DNA of 64,000 nt from Thalassospira alkalitolerans (lineage in GTDB: Bacteria; Pseudomonadota; Alphaproteobacteria; Rhodospirillales; Thalassospiraceae), in contig NZ_JFKB01000014.1 in assembly GCF_002115745.1 (NCBI RefSeq), positions 18,788 to 82,787 of the forward strand, given 5' to 3'. The translations under genes were made by a program, and so were the position numbers. This document shows, piece after piece, positions 54,157 to 61,899 of the stretch. The first letter of the stretch is position 1. Each line of letters starts with the position of its first letter. Below the pieces are notes generated by a model that was not told where the DNA came from, searched no databases, and saw only the letters and a program-made list of their open reading frames with translations.

Positions 54157-54470
54157 AATTCCTCCTGTTTACTCTTTTCTCTCTCTGGAAACCGGCGATG
54201 GGAAGGGTCCCAAATCCGCGGAAATAGTTTGTCCCAGAATATAATCTGTTTTGGTGTTCCGGCAACGCTGCAAAGGCAACCCAAGATGGGCGCCGCGCGT
54301 CGCTGGAACCACCACAGCGCTCTTTTCGATCAATGTGCGGTTAAAAGCAACAATCTGTTGCGGTTTCTTGAAAAGAATATTTCTTTTCATTCCGCAGTCA
54401 AAGGCCTGTTGCCAAGGAACGGGTGACGTTGGCGACGACCAAAGTGCCTTCGACCCGGACCCGTAAACAA
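54157..54470. other. trcR upstream region
   Basis: 314 bases without a gene, between trcR and the quinone oxidoreductase, both on the minus strand. It contains the dyad at 54370-54388. I see no terminator for the oxidoreductase gene, so trcR may be partly read through. Confidence 0.5.
54370..54388. promoter_or_regulatory. Perfect dyad upstream of trcR
   Basis: GAAAAGAA and TTCTTTTC are exact 8-base arms with TAT in the middle. It lies in the only intergenic DNA before trcR, so it is a candidate binding site for a regulator of trcR, perhaps of its own product. Confidence 0.45.
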
Positions 54471-55478
54471 TCAAGGCACTTCCAGTACCACTTTTCCAAC
54501 ATGTGCGCCACCCCGCAAAATGTCGTGTGCTGCCTGTGCTTCGGCCAAGGGCAGGGTCTTGAAAATCACCGGGCGTATTTTACCGGTATCAATCAGTGGC
54601 CAGACTTTGGTGCGCAGTTGGTTTGCAATCGCCTGTTTGTTGGCGATGGGCTGCGCGCGCAGCGTTGATCCCATCAATGTCAGGCGCTTTAGCAACAGTG
54701 GCGTAAAGTTGGTTTCGGCCTTTGGCCCGTTCAAAAAGGCAATAATGACAATACGGCCTTCCATGGCGGCGGCTTTGAAATTTCGGCTGACATAATCGCC
54801 GGCCACCATATCAAGGATAACATCGGCACCTTTGCCGTCTGTGGCAGATTTAACTTCCTCGACAAAGTCCTGTGTCTTGTAATTGATGGCAATGTCAGCC
54901 CCAAGATCGCAGCAAGCTTGGCATTTTTCATCCGTTCCGGCCGTTGCGATCACGCGTGCGCCAAATGCCTTGGCAAGCTGGATTGCGGTTGTGCCGATCC
55001 CTGATGTTCCACCATGGACAAGAAAGGTTTCGCCGTTTTGAAGGGCGGCCTTGTCAAACACATTGTGCCAGACGGTGAAAAAGGTTTCGGGCAGGCCCGC
55101 AGCCTCTATCAGGCCAAGCCCCCTGGGAATTGGAAGGCATTGTGCCGCTGGAACCGCCGCATATTGGGCATAGCCGCCCCCGGTGACCAGTGCACAAACA
55201 CGGTCGCCCACGTTCCAGTCCGTTACATCCGGGGCACAGGCAACGATTTCGCCTGCCAGTTCCAGACCTGGAATTTCAGATGCGCCAGGTGGTGGCGGAT
55301 ACATGCCCGCAACCTGCATCAGATCAGGGCGATTTACACCCGCGCCACGGATACGAACCAGAACCTCACCGGTGGTAATTTCCGGGATAGGAACCTTTCC
55401 TGTCACAAGGAGAGGTTGATCACCATCCTTTTTGATTTCAACCGCGCGCATGCTGTCGGGAATAACGGGTAAAGTCAT
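54471..55478 (-). CDS. NAD(P)H quinone oxidoreductase, PIG3/QOR family
   Basis: A 335-residue medium-chain reductase without zinc ligands. The catalytic domain includes VRIRGAGVNRPDLMQVAGMYPPPPGASEIPGLELAGEI, and the nucleotide loop is VHGGTSGIGTTAIQLAKAFGARVIATAG. Family members reduce quinones with NADPH. The ATG at 55478 has GGAG upstream; the ORF runs to 55544. The divergent DUF1192 gene is 87 bases away. Confidence 0.9.
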   Translation of the reverse strand: MTLPVIPDSMRAVEIKKDGDQPLLVTGKVPIPEITTGEVLVRIRGAGVNRPDLMQVAGMYPPPPGASEIPGLELAGEIVACAPDVTDWNVGDRVCALVTGGGYAQYAAVPAAQCLPIPRGLGLIEAAGLPETFFTVWHNVFDKAALQNGETFLVHGGTSGIGTTAIQLAKAFGARVIATAGTDEKCQACCDLGADIAINYKTQDFVEEVKSATDGKGADVILDMVAGDYVSRNFKAAAMEGRIVIIAFLNGPKAETNFTPLLLKRLTLMGSTLRAQPIANKQAIANQLRTKVWPLIDTGKIRPVIFKTLPLAEAQAAHDILRGGAHVGKVVLEVP

Positions 55479-55565
55479 GTCAAATCTCCGTGGCGAATGG
55501 TGTATCTTCTGACTATGTAATAGCGGGAAAACCGCTTGGGTCAAATTGACATAAGGAGGAAGACC

Positions 55566-55754
55566 GTGGAAGACGACAACCTGAAAAAAGCCAATGTCAC
55601 GATGTTTGGCTTGCCGCGTAACCTTGATGGAATGTCGGTTGAAAACCTGAATGACTATCGCAACGCGCTAAAACAAGAGATCGTTCGTGTCGATGCGGCC
55701 TTGGAGCATCGCAATGGTGTTCATGCCGGCGCAGAGGCACTTTTCAAATCCTGA
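55566..55754 (+). CDS. DUF1192 small protein
   Basis: A 62-residue protein: (V)EDDNLKKANVTMFGLPRNLDGMSVENLNDYRNALKQEIVRVDAALEHR, then ALFKS, matching DUF1192, a short alphaproteobacterial coiled protein. The start is a GTG with AAGGAGG six bases before it. Function unknown. It is immediately divergent from the quinone oxidoreductase. Confidence 0.88.
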   Translation: MEDDNLKKANVTMFGLPRNLDGMSVENLNDYRNALKQEIVRVDAALEHRNGVHAGAEALFKS

Positions 55755-55847
55755 CAGTGCCGGTGAACATCGCGGTTAGATGATCATTGGTATTAGGTGC
55801 ACGCCAAAGAACTAAACGTGAGGATAATATTTTAAACCCTCGGTTAA

Positions 55848-55875
55848 TTGAAATTTAAACTTCTGGTCTTATATA
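55848..55875 (+). promoter_or_regulatory. Sigma-70-type promoter for the candidate small RNA
   Basis: TTGAAA at 55848-55853 and TATATA at 55870-55875 are separated by 16 bases, close to the housekeeping consensus. The predicted transcription start is near 55882. Confidence 0.6.
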
Positions 55876-55881
55876 TGGATT

Positions 55882-55969
55882 GTGGGTCACCTGTTGGCCC
55901 CTTGTCGAACATGATGTTTCGATGCCTCCCTGTTAAACTGAACCGCCCAACTTTAGGGCGGTTCCTTTT
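55882..55969 (+). ncRNA. Candidate small RNA with CCUCCC motif
   Basis: About 88 nt from the predicted start to the terminator. A small GGGTC/GGCCC stem at 55884-55900 and a TCGAACAT/ATGTTTCGA hairpin at 55905-55922 precede an unpaired CCTCCC at 55925-55930, then the terminator hairpin. Exposed CCUCC loops are typical of alphaproteobacterial regulatory RNAs that pair with ribosome-binding sites (the CcsR or cuckoo type). No ORF is present. Expression is not shown. Confidence 0.5.
55940..55969 (+). terminator. Intrinsic terminator of the candidate small RNA
   Basis: GAACCGCCC pairs with GGGCGGTTC around AACTTTA, followed by CTTTTG. The stem is perfect at nine base pairs. Confidence 0.85.
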
Positions 55970-56012
55970 GTGTGCTCTCCGCGACAAGGTGGGGTGTCAT
56001 AGGGATTGGGCC

Positions 56013-56033
56013 ATGCGTATTGTTTATACGCAT
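56013..56033. promoter_or_regulatory. Inverted repeat ATGCGTAT/ATACGCAT
   Basis: Perfect 8-base arms with a TGTTT centre. The GCGTAT core resembles the neighbouring palindrome's ACGTAT. It could bind a dimeric regulator of the adjacent transcripts or of rcdA. Confidence 0.55.
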
Positions 56034-56038
56034 AATGG

Positions 56039-56054
56039 TACGTATTAATACGTA
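56039..56054. promoter_or_regulatory. 16-bp perfect palindrome
   Basis: TACGTATTAATACGTA reads the same on both strands and contains two ACGTA-type half-sites. It starts five bases after the preceding inverted repeat. The two together look like an operator pair about 200 bases upstream of rcdA. Confidence 0.6.
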
Positions 56055-56091
56055 TTGTCATATTTCCGCAATTTATTACCTTGACCCTCTG

Positions 56092-56120
56092 TGAACCGAT
56101 GGCTAATGTTCGGCCACAAA
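56092..56120 (+). promoter_or_regulatory. Possible promoter between the two terminators
   Basis: TTGACC followed 17 bases later by TAATGT, just after the palindromes. With the terminator at 56169-56198 this would give a transcript of roughly 80 nt without an ORF. The -10 match is weak. Confidence 0.3.
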
Positions 56121-56168
56121 CAAGATTAAAAATAATAAAAAAGTCCGGCAAGTTTAGCAGGTTGAGGT

Positions 56169-56198
56169 AAGGCCGCCCTTTTAGGGCGGTCTTTCTAT
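56169..56198 (+). terminator. Second intrinsic terminator before rcdA
   Basis: AAGGCCGCCC pairs with GGGCGGTCTT (one G-U pair) around TTTTA, followed by TTCTATTT. It isolates rcdA from upstream transcription. Confidence 0.8.
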
Positions 56199-56221
56199 TT
56201 GGGACAAATCCCACATTGCGC

Positions 56222-56252
56222 TTGAAGCGGCGAAGCAGTTTCCCAATATAAT
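56222..56252 (+). promoter_or_regulatory. rcdA promoter giving a near-leaderless mRNA
   Basis: A perfect -10 TATAAT at 56247-56252 ends only four bases before the rcdA ATG, and TTGAAG at 56222-56227 is a -35 candidate at a wide 19-base spacing. A start seven bases past the -10 would fall at the ATG itself. No Shine-Dalgarno sequence is visible. Confidence 0.5.
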
Positions 56253-56256
56253 CCCT

Positions 56257-56706
56257 ATGACAGATGAGCATCCCCCGACAACGATCGGGAAGCCCTATCA
56301 GAGCAATTTCGCGATCGTTCCTTTTTCGCGAACCTATGATGAGGCCTTCACCCTGCTGGTGGAGGCGCGGAACTACCTGTCAGAAAACCGAAATTCTGCG
56401 CGTCGGGGGGAGCATACCGATGCCAAAATAACCCAATTTGTTGCAGAAATGCGCATGACCAGCCGGTTGATCCGTGCAATGGCTTGGCTTTTGGCTGTGC
56501 GTGCCGTTGAAGAAGGCGAAATAGGTTGGGAAGAAGCTGTCGATATAGATGACCTTATGGTCGATCTGCGGGGGTGTGTAGAGGAGCATTGTGACGATAA
56601 CGGTCATATTGCACCGGCACTTCGTGATCTTATGGATCGCGCCTATTCGCTTTATATGCGCACAGCCCGTATGGAGCTTCAGGTCGCTGCCCGTTGCTCG
56701 GCCTAG
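56257..56706 (+). CDS. rcdA: RcdA-like adaptor (DUF1465)
   Basis: A 149-residue DUF1465 protein. FSRTYDEAFTLLVEARNYLSE, then the three-helix core (MRMTSRLIRAMAWLLAVRAVEEGEI), match RcdA, which in Caulobacter is a ClpXP adaptor involved in CtrA degradation. The C-terminal tail after residue 130 is short. ATG 56257 is the only good start and seems to lack a leader. Its neighbour is a cyclase on the other strand. Confidence 0.8.
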   Translation: MTDEHPPTTIGKPYQSNFAIVPFSRTYDEAFTLLVEARNYLSENRNSARRGEHTDAKITQFVAEMRMTSRLIRAMAWLLAVRAVEEGEIGWEEAVDIDDLMVDLRGCVEEHCDDNGHIAPALRDLMDRAYSLYMRTARMELQVAARCSA

Positions 56707-56779
56707 GATCAAATATCCTTAAAGGCCACTGTTGTTCTTGTCGTCTGTCTTTCGATGGTAAATGGGCCAGGATGGCGGC

Positions 56780-58627
56780 CTATGCCCGTGCGGTCACGCT
56801 AAAGACCTCGATCGGTTCGGCAAAGCCCTTCATCTGGCGTGTGCCCTTGGTGGTAAAAATCGCCCGGCTGCCAGCATAGGTATCCTTGACGTTCTTTGAA
56901 ATCAGGATTTCATCGCCATCGGCCTGTGAGCAGACACGTGCGGCAAGCTGCACAACAGTACCAAACAGATCATTTTCCTCGGCAATGGCTTCGCCAGTAT
57001 TGATGCCGATGCGAATTTGAAACTTCAACTCACCACGTTCGTTATGGCTGGCCATGTTGCGCTGGATTTCAATCGCGGCTTCGACCGAACTTGCGGAAGA
57101 CGGGAACACAGCCATGATACCGTCCCCCATATGCTTTACTTCCTTGCCGTAATTGTTGATCAAGGCCGTTCGAACGATCTGGTTGTGGATATGGACCATC
57201 TGTTGTGCGCCGACATCGCCCAGCTTCTGGGTCATCTGCGTTGAATTGACGATATCGGTAAACATAAGAGCGTGCAGTTTTTTGCCGCCGTCGGGCACTT
57301 GTGCATTGCCGGGTTTTTCTATCCAGGCGGCAATTGCACGCGACACCGATGTGGTGATGCTGCGCTCGTCCTCGATATAGGCATCCATCGAACTGCGGCC
57401 CGCACCGTACATATCCTTGTATTTCGGTTCGAGGATATAGTTGTCGACACTCTTGCAGAAAGTGTCAGCCATATTTCCAGTCGCCCCAAGGGCCGTGATG
57501 CAATCCTTTAGAATTCCACGGCCATAGCCTGTTGGAAGGGCGTTTTTCTCGCTGCAGGCATCACATGCGCCTGCGACATACAGATTGACGCCGAATTTGT
57601 GATAGGCGTCCATATTCTGCACGGTGCGTTTGATCGCTTCCATTGAACCGGCGATAAAAGACTTCATCACTTTACGGGTGGTCTGCATGGCTGGGGTCTC
57701 GATCAATGGTTTGTCGAAAACGCCGTCTTTATTCTGTTCTTGCCCGTCAGGAACTTCCGTGGTGGATGTTACATCCTCCGCCGTATCTTCTGAGGTGCCC
57801 TCAATCGTATCCTCTGTAGCATTCTTTACGGTGTCACTTGCCGTCTCTTTGCCTGTTTCTTCCAGATGGTCGGGGCGGGTGTTTATGTCGGCAAAGGCGG
57901 CTGTGGGGCGCTGATTGGCCTTTATGCGGCGACCCGGATTAGGGCGCTTAGTCGTCGGCGAGGTCTTCTGGATGGCGCGGGTGCGCGACTGCGACCTTCC
58001 CTGAAATTTCTGGGTTACATTCATCAGCATTGGTACTGCGCTGGCAAGGAAGCCAACGATAAAGGCCATAAAGTTCACTTTGTCGTAGGCACCCTGACTG
58101 ATCGACATTCCTAGATCGGGCAGGTAGCCCAATCCCTGTGCGGCGCCAAGCATGGCCAAAAGGCCAATAGCAATCGCAATACAGAATGCGATCATCAGTT
58201 TTAGAACAAGGCTGATCAGTCCGGGGATTTGATCGCGGCTGGTCGGTTTGGCAGTCTGTTTTGGTTTGGCCGTAGCCGGTTTGTTATGGGGGTTGGCATA
58301 AGATTCGGAGGGGCTTGTCGTCGTCGGGCCTGCTACGGCGCTTCCTGCGGGGCCAGACCGAGCAGGCGCGACCTGTGCCGGTTCTTTTGGACCGGACTGG
58401 CGCGTTTCATAGACAACATATTCCTCAGCAGCGTTGCTGTTGTGGTTATAAACTTCGCGGATAACCTTTGCGGCCGAAACATGCGCCATTCTCTCAAGCG
58501 AGCGTGCTTCTTCCTCAGCCTGTTTTTTTTGCGCACCAGTAAAGTGGGCGTGGATTTCCCAACGCCCTGAACGGTCTTTTGCGTAGACCTCATAACTGAC
58601 CTGGGTGCGCGCAACCACCTGGTTCAT
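56780..58627 (-). CDS. Membrane-anchored class III adenylate/guanylate cyclase with Cys-rich module
   Basis: A 615-residue protein. Residues 1-75 are a small alpha/beta module (SYEVYAKDRSGRWEIHAHF, AEEYVVYETRQ), then comes a Pro/Ser linker. Two transmembrane helices lie at about 138-165 and 185-203, and a low-complexity acidic linker at 245-300. A cysteine-containing module at 320-430 (VAGACDACSEKN, LKDC, FCKSVDNY) has no family I recognise. The C-terminal cyclase domain begins at about 448: LMFTDIVNST with the metal Asp, KHMGDGIMAVF, and RIGINTGEAIAEENDLFGTVV. The purine-specifying residues are not resolvable by eye. It makes cAMP or cGMP in response to an unknown signal. Confidence 0.85.
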   Translation of the reverse strand: MNQVVARTQVSYEVYAKDRSGRWEIHAHFTGAQKKQAEEEARSLERMAHVSAAKVIREVYNHNSNAAEEYVVYETRQSGPKEPAQVAPARSGPAGSAVAGPTTTSPSESYANPHNKPATAKPKQTAKPTSRDQIPGLISLVLKLMIAFCIAIAIGLLAMLGAAQGLGYLPDLGMSISQGAYDKVNFMAFIVGFLASAVPMLMNVTQKFQGRSQSRTRAIQKTSPTTKRPNPGRRIKANQRPTAAFADINTRPDHLEETGKETASDTVKNATEDTIEGTSEDTAEDVTSTTEVPDGQEQNKDGVFDKPLIETPAMQTTRKVMKSFIAGSMEAIKRTVQNMDAYHKFGVNLYVAGACDACSEKNALPTGYGRGILKDCITALGATGNMADTFCKSVDNYILEPKYKDMYGAGRSSMDAYIEDERSITTSVSRAIAAWIEKPGNAQVPDGGKKLHALMFTDIVNSTQMTQKLGDVGAQQMVHIHNQIVRTALINNYGKEVKHMGDGIMAVFPSSASSVEAAIEIQRNMASHNERGELKFQIRIGINTGEAIAEENDLFGTVVQLAARVCSQADGDEILISKNVKDTYAGSRAIFTTKGTRQMKGFAEPIEVFSVTARA

Positions 58628-58805
58628 TCAAATAGCCCAGTTTTCCCGAGAACAAGCGACACCATCCCCGTCTGCCACGCGGTATGCGCCGACCAAAGAT
58701 TATGGCAAGAAAATGTCGGTCTGACCATTAAATATGACCATAGGCAAGGGATGTTAAAGGTTGCAGGTAATTTTTGTCGAGGCAGTTAAACATGAGCCCG
58801 AAAAG

Positions 58806-58841
58806 AAAAACGCCCGCAGCATCGTAAAGATGCAACGGGCG
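58806..58841 (-). terminator. Intrinsic terminator after rpmE
   Basis: On the minus strand CGCCCG pairs with CGGGCG, with inner GCATC/GATGC past a two-base mismatch, then TTTTTC. Confidence 0.85.
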
Positions 58842-58876
58842 CTGATCCCATAGATCGCCAAAAAGACGATCTTTGA

Positions 58877-59101
58877 TTAGTTACCGATATTGAAACCGGC
58901 GAAGCGCTTCTTGAACTTGGCAAGCTGCCCGCCACTGTCCAGCAGACGATGAACACCAGTCCAAGCCGGATGGCTTTTTGGATCGATGTCAAGCTTCAAC
59001 ACGTCGCCTGGTTTGCCCCAGGTCGATTGGGTGGAGAAGGTGCTGCCGTCCGTCATTTGAACGGTGATTTCATGGTAATCGGGATGGATATCTTTTTTCA
59101 T
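58877..59101 (-). CDS. rpmE: 50S ribosomal protein L31
   Basis: A 74-residue L31 ([22 protein letters not shown], then [26 protein letters not shown]). No cysteine is present, so this is the zinc-free form usual in alphaproteobacteria. It is a single gene with its own terminator. Confidence 0.97.
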   Translation of the reverse strand: MKKDIHPDYHEITVQMTDGSTFSTQSTWGKPGDVLKLDIDPKSHPAWTGVHRLLDSGGQLAKFKKRFAGFNIGN

Positions 59102-59285
59102 CGCCTATCACTCCGGAATTTGAAGCGCGGTGTATAGGGGAAAAAATCGACCTGCGCAACCCCTGTAACCGGGAATTCGTGGATAAACCCGGATTAACAG
59201 TTTCGCGCGGGGCTTTTTGTCCTGTTCCAAAGCGATCAGGACGACATTGACCTGGACTAATCGGTTAACACGCTATGATGCAGGC

Positions 59286-59313
59286 TTGCACCAGACCCTT
59301 TATATAGTATGGT
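59286..59313 (+). promoter_or_regulatory. Likely cyaY promoter
   Basis: TTGCAC at 59286-59291 and TATGGT at 59308-59313, separated by 16 bases, lie 70-95 bases before the cyaY start. Confidence 0.35.
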
Positions 59314-59380
59314 GCGCCACATATGAAATTGTCGCCTTTCCAAGGGGTGTGTGCCCCTTTTGACAGACGGAGTGTTGATC

Positions 59381-59713
59381 GTGGCCCTTGATGAAACCCG
59401 CTTCCATCAACTTGCTGATGGCACCATCGGAATCCTTTCGGATCGTATTGATGATGAGATGGGGGATGATCTTGATGTCGATTTAGAGTCGGGAATTCTG
59501 ACAATAGAGCTCGACTCGGGTGAGACGTTCATCATCAATAAACACGGCCCAAACCGGCAGCTTTGGATGTCTTCACCCGTTAGTGGTGCCAGCCACTACG
59601 ATTTTGACGAAGACAATGAAAGCTGGACCTCGACCCGCGGATCGACCACGCTGACCGAACAGCTAACTGCCGATCTCGCGGTAAAAACGGGTCGCCGTCT
59701 TGATCTGGATTAA
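59381..59713 (+). CDS. cyaY: Frataxin homologue CyaY
   Basis: A 110-residue iron-binding regulator of iron-sulfur cluster assembly. (V)ALDETRFHQLADGTIGILSDRIDDEMGDD is the acidic first helix, followed by LDVDLESGILTIELDSGETFIINKHGPNRQLWMSSPVSGASHYDF, the typical strands. The start is a GTG at 59381 with GGAG eight bases upstream; a GTG at 59351 would add ten residues. It is followed 62 bases later by the ABC exporter. Confidence 0.95.
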   Translation: MALDETRFHQLADGTIGILSDRIDDEMGDDLDVDLESGILTIELDSGETFIINKHGPNRQLWMSSPVSGASHYDFDEDNESWTSTRGSTTLTEQLTADLAVKTGRRLDLD

Positions 59714-59775
59714 ATCTATTTCAAAACTGGCCTGATAACAGAACGGATAAGAAAAGCGTAACCCGGAAGGCTGCT

Positions 59776-61572
59776 GTGGCATTAAATCCTCGTAATTCAC
59801 CCCGTCTCGCAGACAGGGACTCCAGCCGTAATTTTTCAGCTCTTCGTGCCATCGTCCCCTTTGTTCTTCCCTATCGGATGCAAGTGGCGGGTGCCATAGT
59901 TGCATTGGTGGTTGCATCGGGTACGGTTCTGGCACTTGGCAACGGGCTTCGAACGTTGGTCGATAAGGGCTTTGCCGATGGCAACGGTGTTCTTCTTGAT
60001 CAGGCGTTGTTTGTTCTTTTTGCGGTGACCCTTCTTATGGCCGGCGCCAGCTATGCCCGATTCTATCTGGTGTCATGGATTGGTGAACGGGTCGTTGCCG
60101 ATATCCGCTCGGCTGTTTACGCCCATATTATTCGTCTGGACCCCGGCTTCTTTGAAGTGACGCGGATTGGCGAAGTCTTGTCACGCCTGACGACCGATAC
60201 GACCTTGTTACAGGTCGTGATCGGATCAAGTGTTTCAATCGCGCTTCGTAATATCCTGATGTTTGTCGGTGGCCTGACGATGTTGGCCATTACCAGTCCG
60301 AAGCTTACGGCTCTTGTGTTGCTGGTGGTGCCATTGGTGGTTGTTCCGATTATCGGTTACGGGCGCCGCGTGCGCCGCCTGTCGCGCGAAGCACAGGACC
60401 GGATCGCCGATGTCAGCGCCTTTTCCGAAGAAACGCTGAATGCCTTGCGCACGGTGCAGGCCTATACCCATGAAAAAATCGAAAGCGACCGCTTTAACGG
60501 TTTTGTCGAGGGGGCTTTTAAAACAGCGATTTCGCGCATTTCTGCCCGCGCGCTTCTGACAGCAGTCGTTATTGTTATGGTCTTTGGTGCTGTTGGCACG
60601 ATCCTGTGGATCGGCGGCCATGATGTGCTTGATGGTACGATATCGGCCGGCGAACTATCTGCTTTTGTCTTTTATGCAATTGTCGTGGCCGGGTCTGTCG
60701 GCGCAATCAGCGAGGTTATTGGTGATCTGCAACGTGCGGCCGGTGCTGCGGAACGGCTAATGGGGCTGCTTAAAACCGAACCGGCCATTGCCGCCCCGGC
60801 CAATCCGGTGGTGATGCCCGCAAAGCATCAGGGACATGTCAGTTTCGAGGATGTTTGCTTTAATTATCCGGCCCGTCCGGATCGTTCGGCGTTGAGCGGT
60901 TTCTCCTTGCAGGTGAAGCCTGGTGAAACGGTTGCCCTTGTCGGTCCGTCAGGGGCCGGTAAAACCACTGTGTTTCAGTTGTTGCTGCGATTTTATGATC
61001 CGGCAAGCGGGACCATTAAAATTGACAACGTCGATATTCGAACGGCTGACCCGGTATCGGTGCGCGAACGCATCGGTTTGGTCGCACAGGATCCGGTGAT
61101 CTTTGCTGCCAACGCTTGGGAAAATATTCGCTATGGCCGACCCGATGCGACGGATGATGACGTCCGGGCGGCGGCTGATGCGGCACATGCCACTGAATTC
61201 CTGGATCGCCTGCCGGATGGTTTTGACAGTTTCCTTGGTGAAAAGGGCGTGCGTCTTTCAGGTGGGCAGCGCCAGCGCATCGCGATTGCACGGGCAATCC
61301 TGCGTAATCCGTCTGTGCTGTTGCTTGATGAAGCAACCAGTGCCCTTGATGCCGAAAGCGAACAGGTTGTCCAGAAGGCGCTTGAAACCATCATGGCCAG
61401 CCGTACCACACTGGTGATTGCACATCGTTTGGCAACGGTTCTGCATGCGGATCGGATTGTCGTGATTGATGACGGCAAACTGATTGCGGTTGGGACACAT
61501 CAGGAATTGATGGAAACCAATCCGCTTTATAGCCGCTTGGCAAAGCTTCAGTTCGAAAGTGACGCAGCCTGA
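59776..61572 (+). CDS. ABC exporter, MsbA/LmrA-like half-transporter
   Basis: A 598-residue half-transporter: six transmembrane helices (about 30-310), then a nucleotide-binding domain with GPSGAGKTTVFQLLLRF (Walker A), RLSGGQRQRIAIARAIL (signature) and SVLLLDEATSALDAESEQ (Walker B), and the H-loop in IAHRLATVLHADRI. The N-terminus is Ser/Arg-rich. The substrate could be lipid A, lipid or drug; this group (sometimes called MsbA-like in Rhodospirillales) is common. It starts with a GTG preceded by GGAAGG. It ends at a 28-base palindromic terminator. Confidence 0.92.
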   Translation: MALNPRNSPRLADRDSSRNFSALRAIVPFVLPYRMQVAGAIVALVVASGTVLALGNGLRTLVDKGFADGNGVLLDQALFVLFAVTLLMAGASYARFYLVSWIGERVVADIRSAVYAHIIRLDPGFFEVTRIGEVLSRLTTDTTLLQVVIGSSVSIALRNILMFVGGLTMLAITSPKLTALVLLVVPLVVVPIIGYGRRVRRLSREAQDRIADVSAFSEETLNALRTVQAYTHEKIESDRFNGFVEGAFKTAISRISARALLTAVVIVMVFGAVGTILWIGGHDVLDGTISAGELSAFVFYAIVVAGSVGAISEVIGDLQRAAGAAERLMGLLKTEPAIAAPANPVVMPAKHQGHVSFEDVCFNYPARPDRSALSGFSLQVKPGETVALVGPSGAGKTTVFQLLLRFYDPASGTIKIDNVDIRTADPVSVRERIGLVAQDPVIFAANAWENIRYGRPDATDDDVRAAADAAHATEFLDRLPDGFDSFLGEKGVRLSGGQRQRIAIARAILRNPSVLLLDEATSALDAESEQVVQKALETIMASRTTLVIAHRLATVLHADRIVVIDDGKLIAVGTHQELMETNPLYSRLAKLQFESDAA

Positions 61573-61599
61573 TCCATCAGGTTCAGGTCTAACAATTTT

Positions 61600-61629
61600 A
61601 AACCGCGCCTGCATGCAGGCGCGGTTTTT
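61600..61629 (+). terminator. Intrinsic terminator after the ABC exporter
   Basis: AAACCGCGCCTG pairs exactly with CAGGCGCGGTTT around CATG, giving a 28-base palindrome, followed by TTG. Confidence 0.9.
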
Positions 61630-61713
61630 GTTATCGGAAGAAACTTCACCTGAAACAGCAGTACCTGCTATGCGGGCAGCCGAGCCTGCCAACTGACGAG
61701 TGCGCGACCTGAT

Positions 61714-61740
61714 GGGGGGAGGATCCGGGCAGGGAGAGGG
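61714..61740 (+). other. G-quadruplex-type motif
   Basis: Four runs of three or more G (61714-61719, 61727-61729, 61732-61734, 61738-61740) with loops of 7, 2 and 3 bases meet the usual G3N1-7 rule. It lies between the two convergent terminators. Confidence 0.6.
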
Positions 61741-61832
61741 ATAACGATCCGTCACGGCTCTATTGTCCTCTACGACATGGCACTCTATTTCGCTTTATAC
61801 CGAAAGCGGTCATGTGGCAGAGTTCAGATATT

Positions 61833-61868
61833 AAAAAAGCCCGCCGGTGATGATCGGTGGGCTTTTTT
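61833..61868. terminator. Bidirectional terminator
   Basis: AAAAAAGCCC and GGGCTTTTTT with further inner pairs. Runs of A and T on both sides allow it to end transcripts in either direction. Confidence 0.9.
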
Positions 61869-61899
61869 ATAAGGCGACTGCCTTGTCTGCGATATTTGT

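Larger units (their letters stand above)
55755..56256. other. Gene-free regulatory interval before rcdA
   Basis: About 500 bases with no ORF worth calling, but with a dense set of signals: a promoter and terminator bracketing a candidate small RNA (55848-55969), two palindromes (56013-56054), a TTGACC/TAATGT promoter-like pair followed by a second terminator at 56169-56198, and the rcdA promoter. Each is listed separately. Confidence 0.7.
61573..61899. other. Convergent intergenic region with two terminators and a G-rich tract
   Basis: No gene. It carries the ABC-exporter terminator (61600-61629), a G-run tract (61714-61740) and the M23 gene terminator (61833-61868). Confidence 0.7.
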
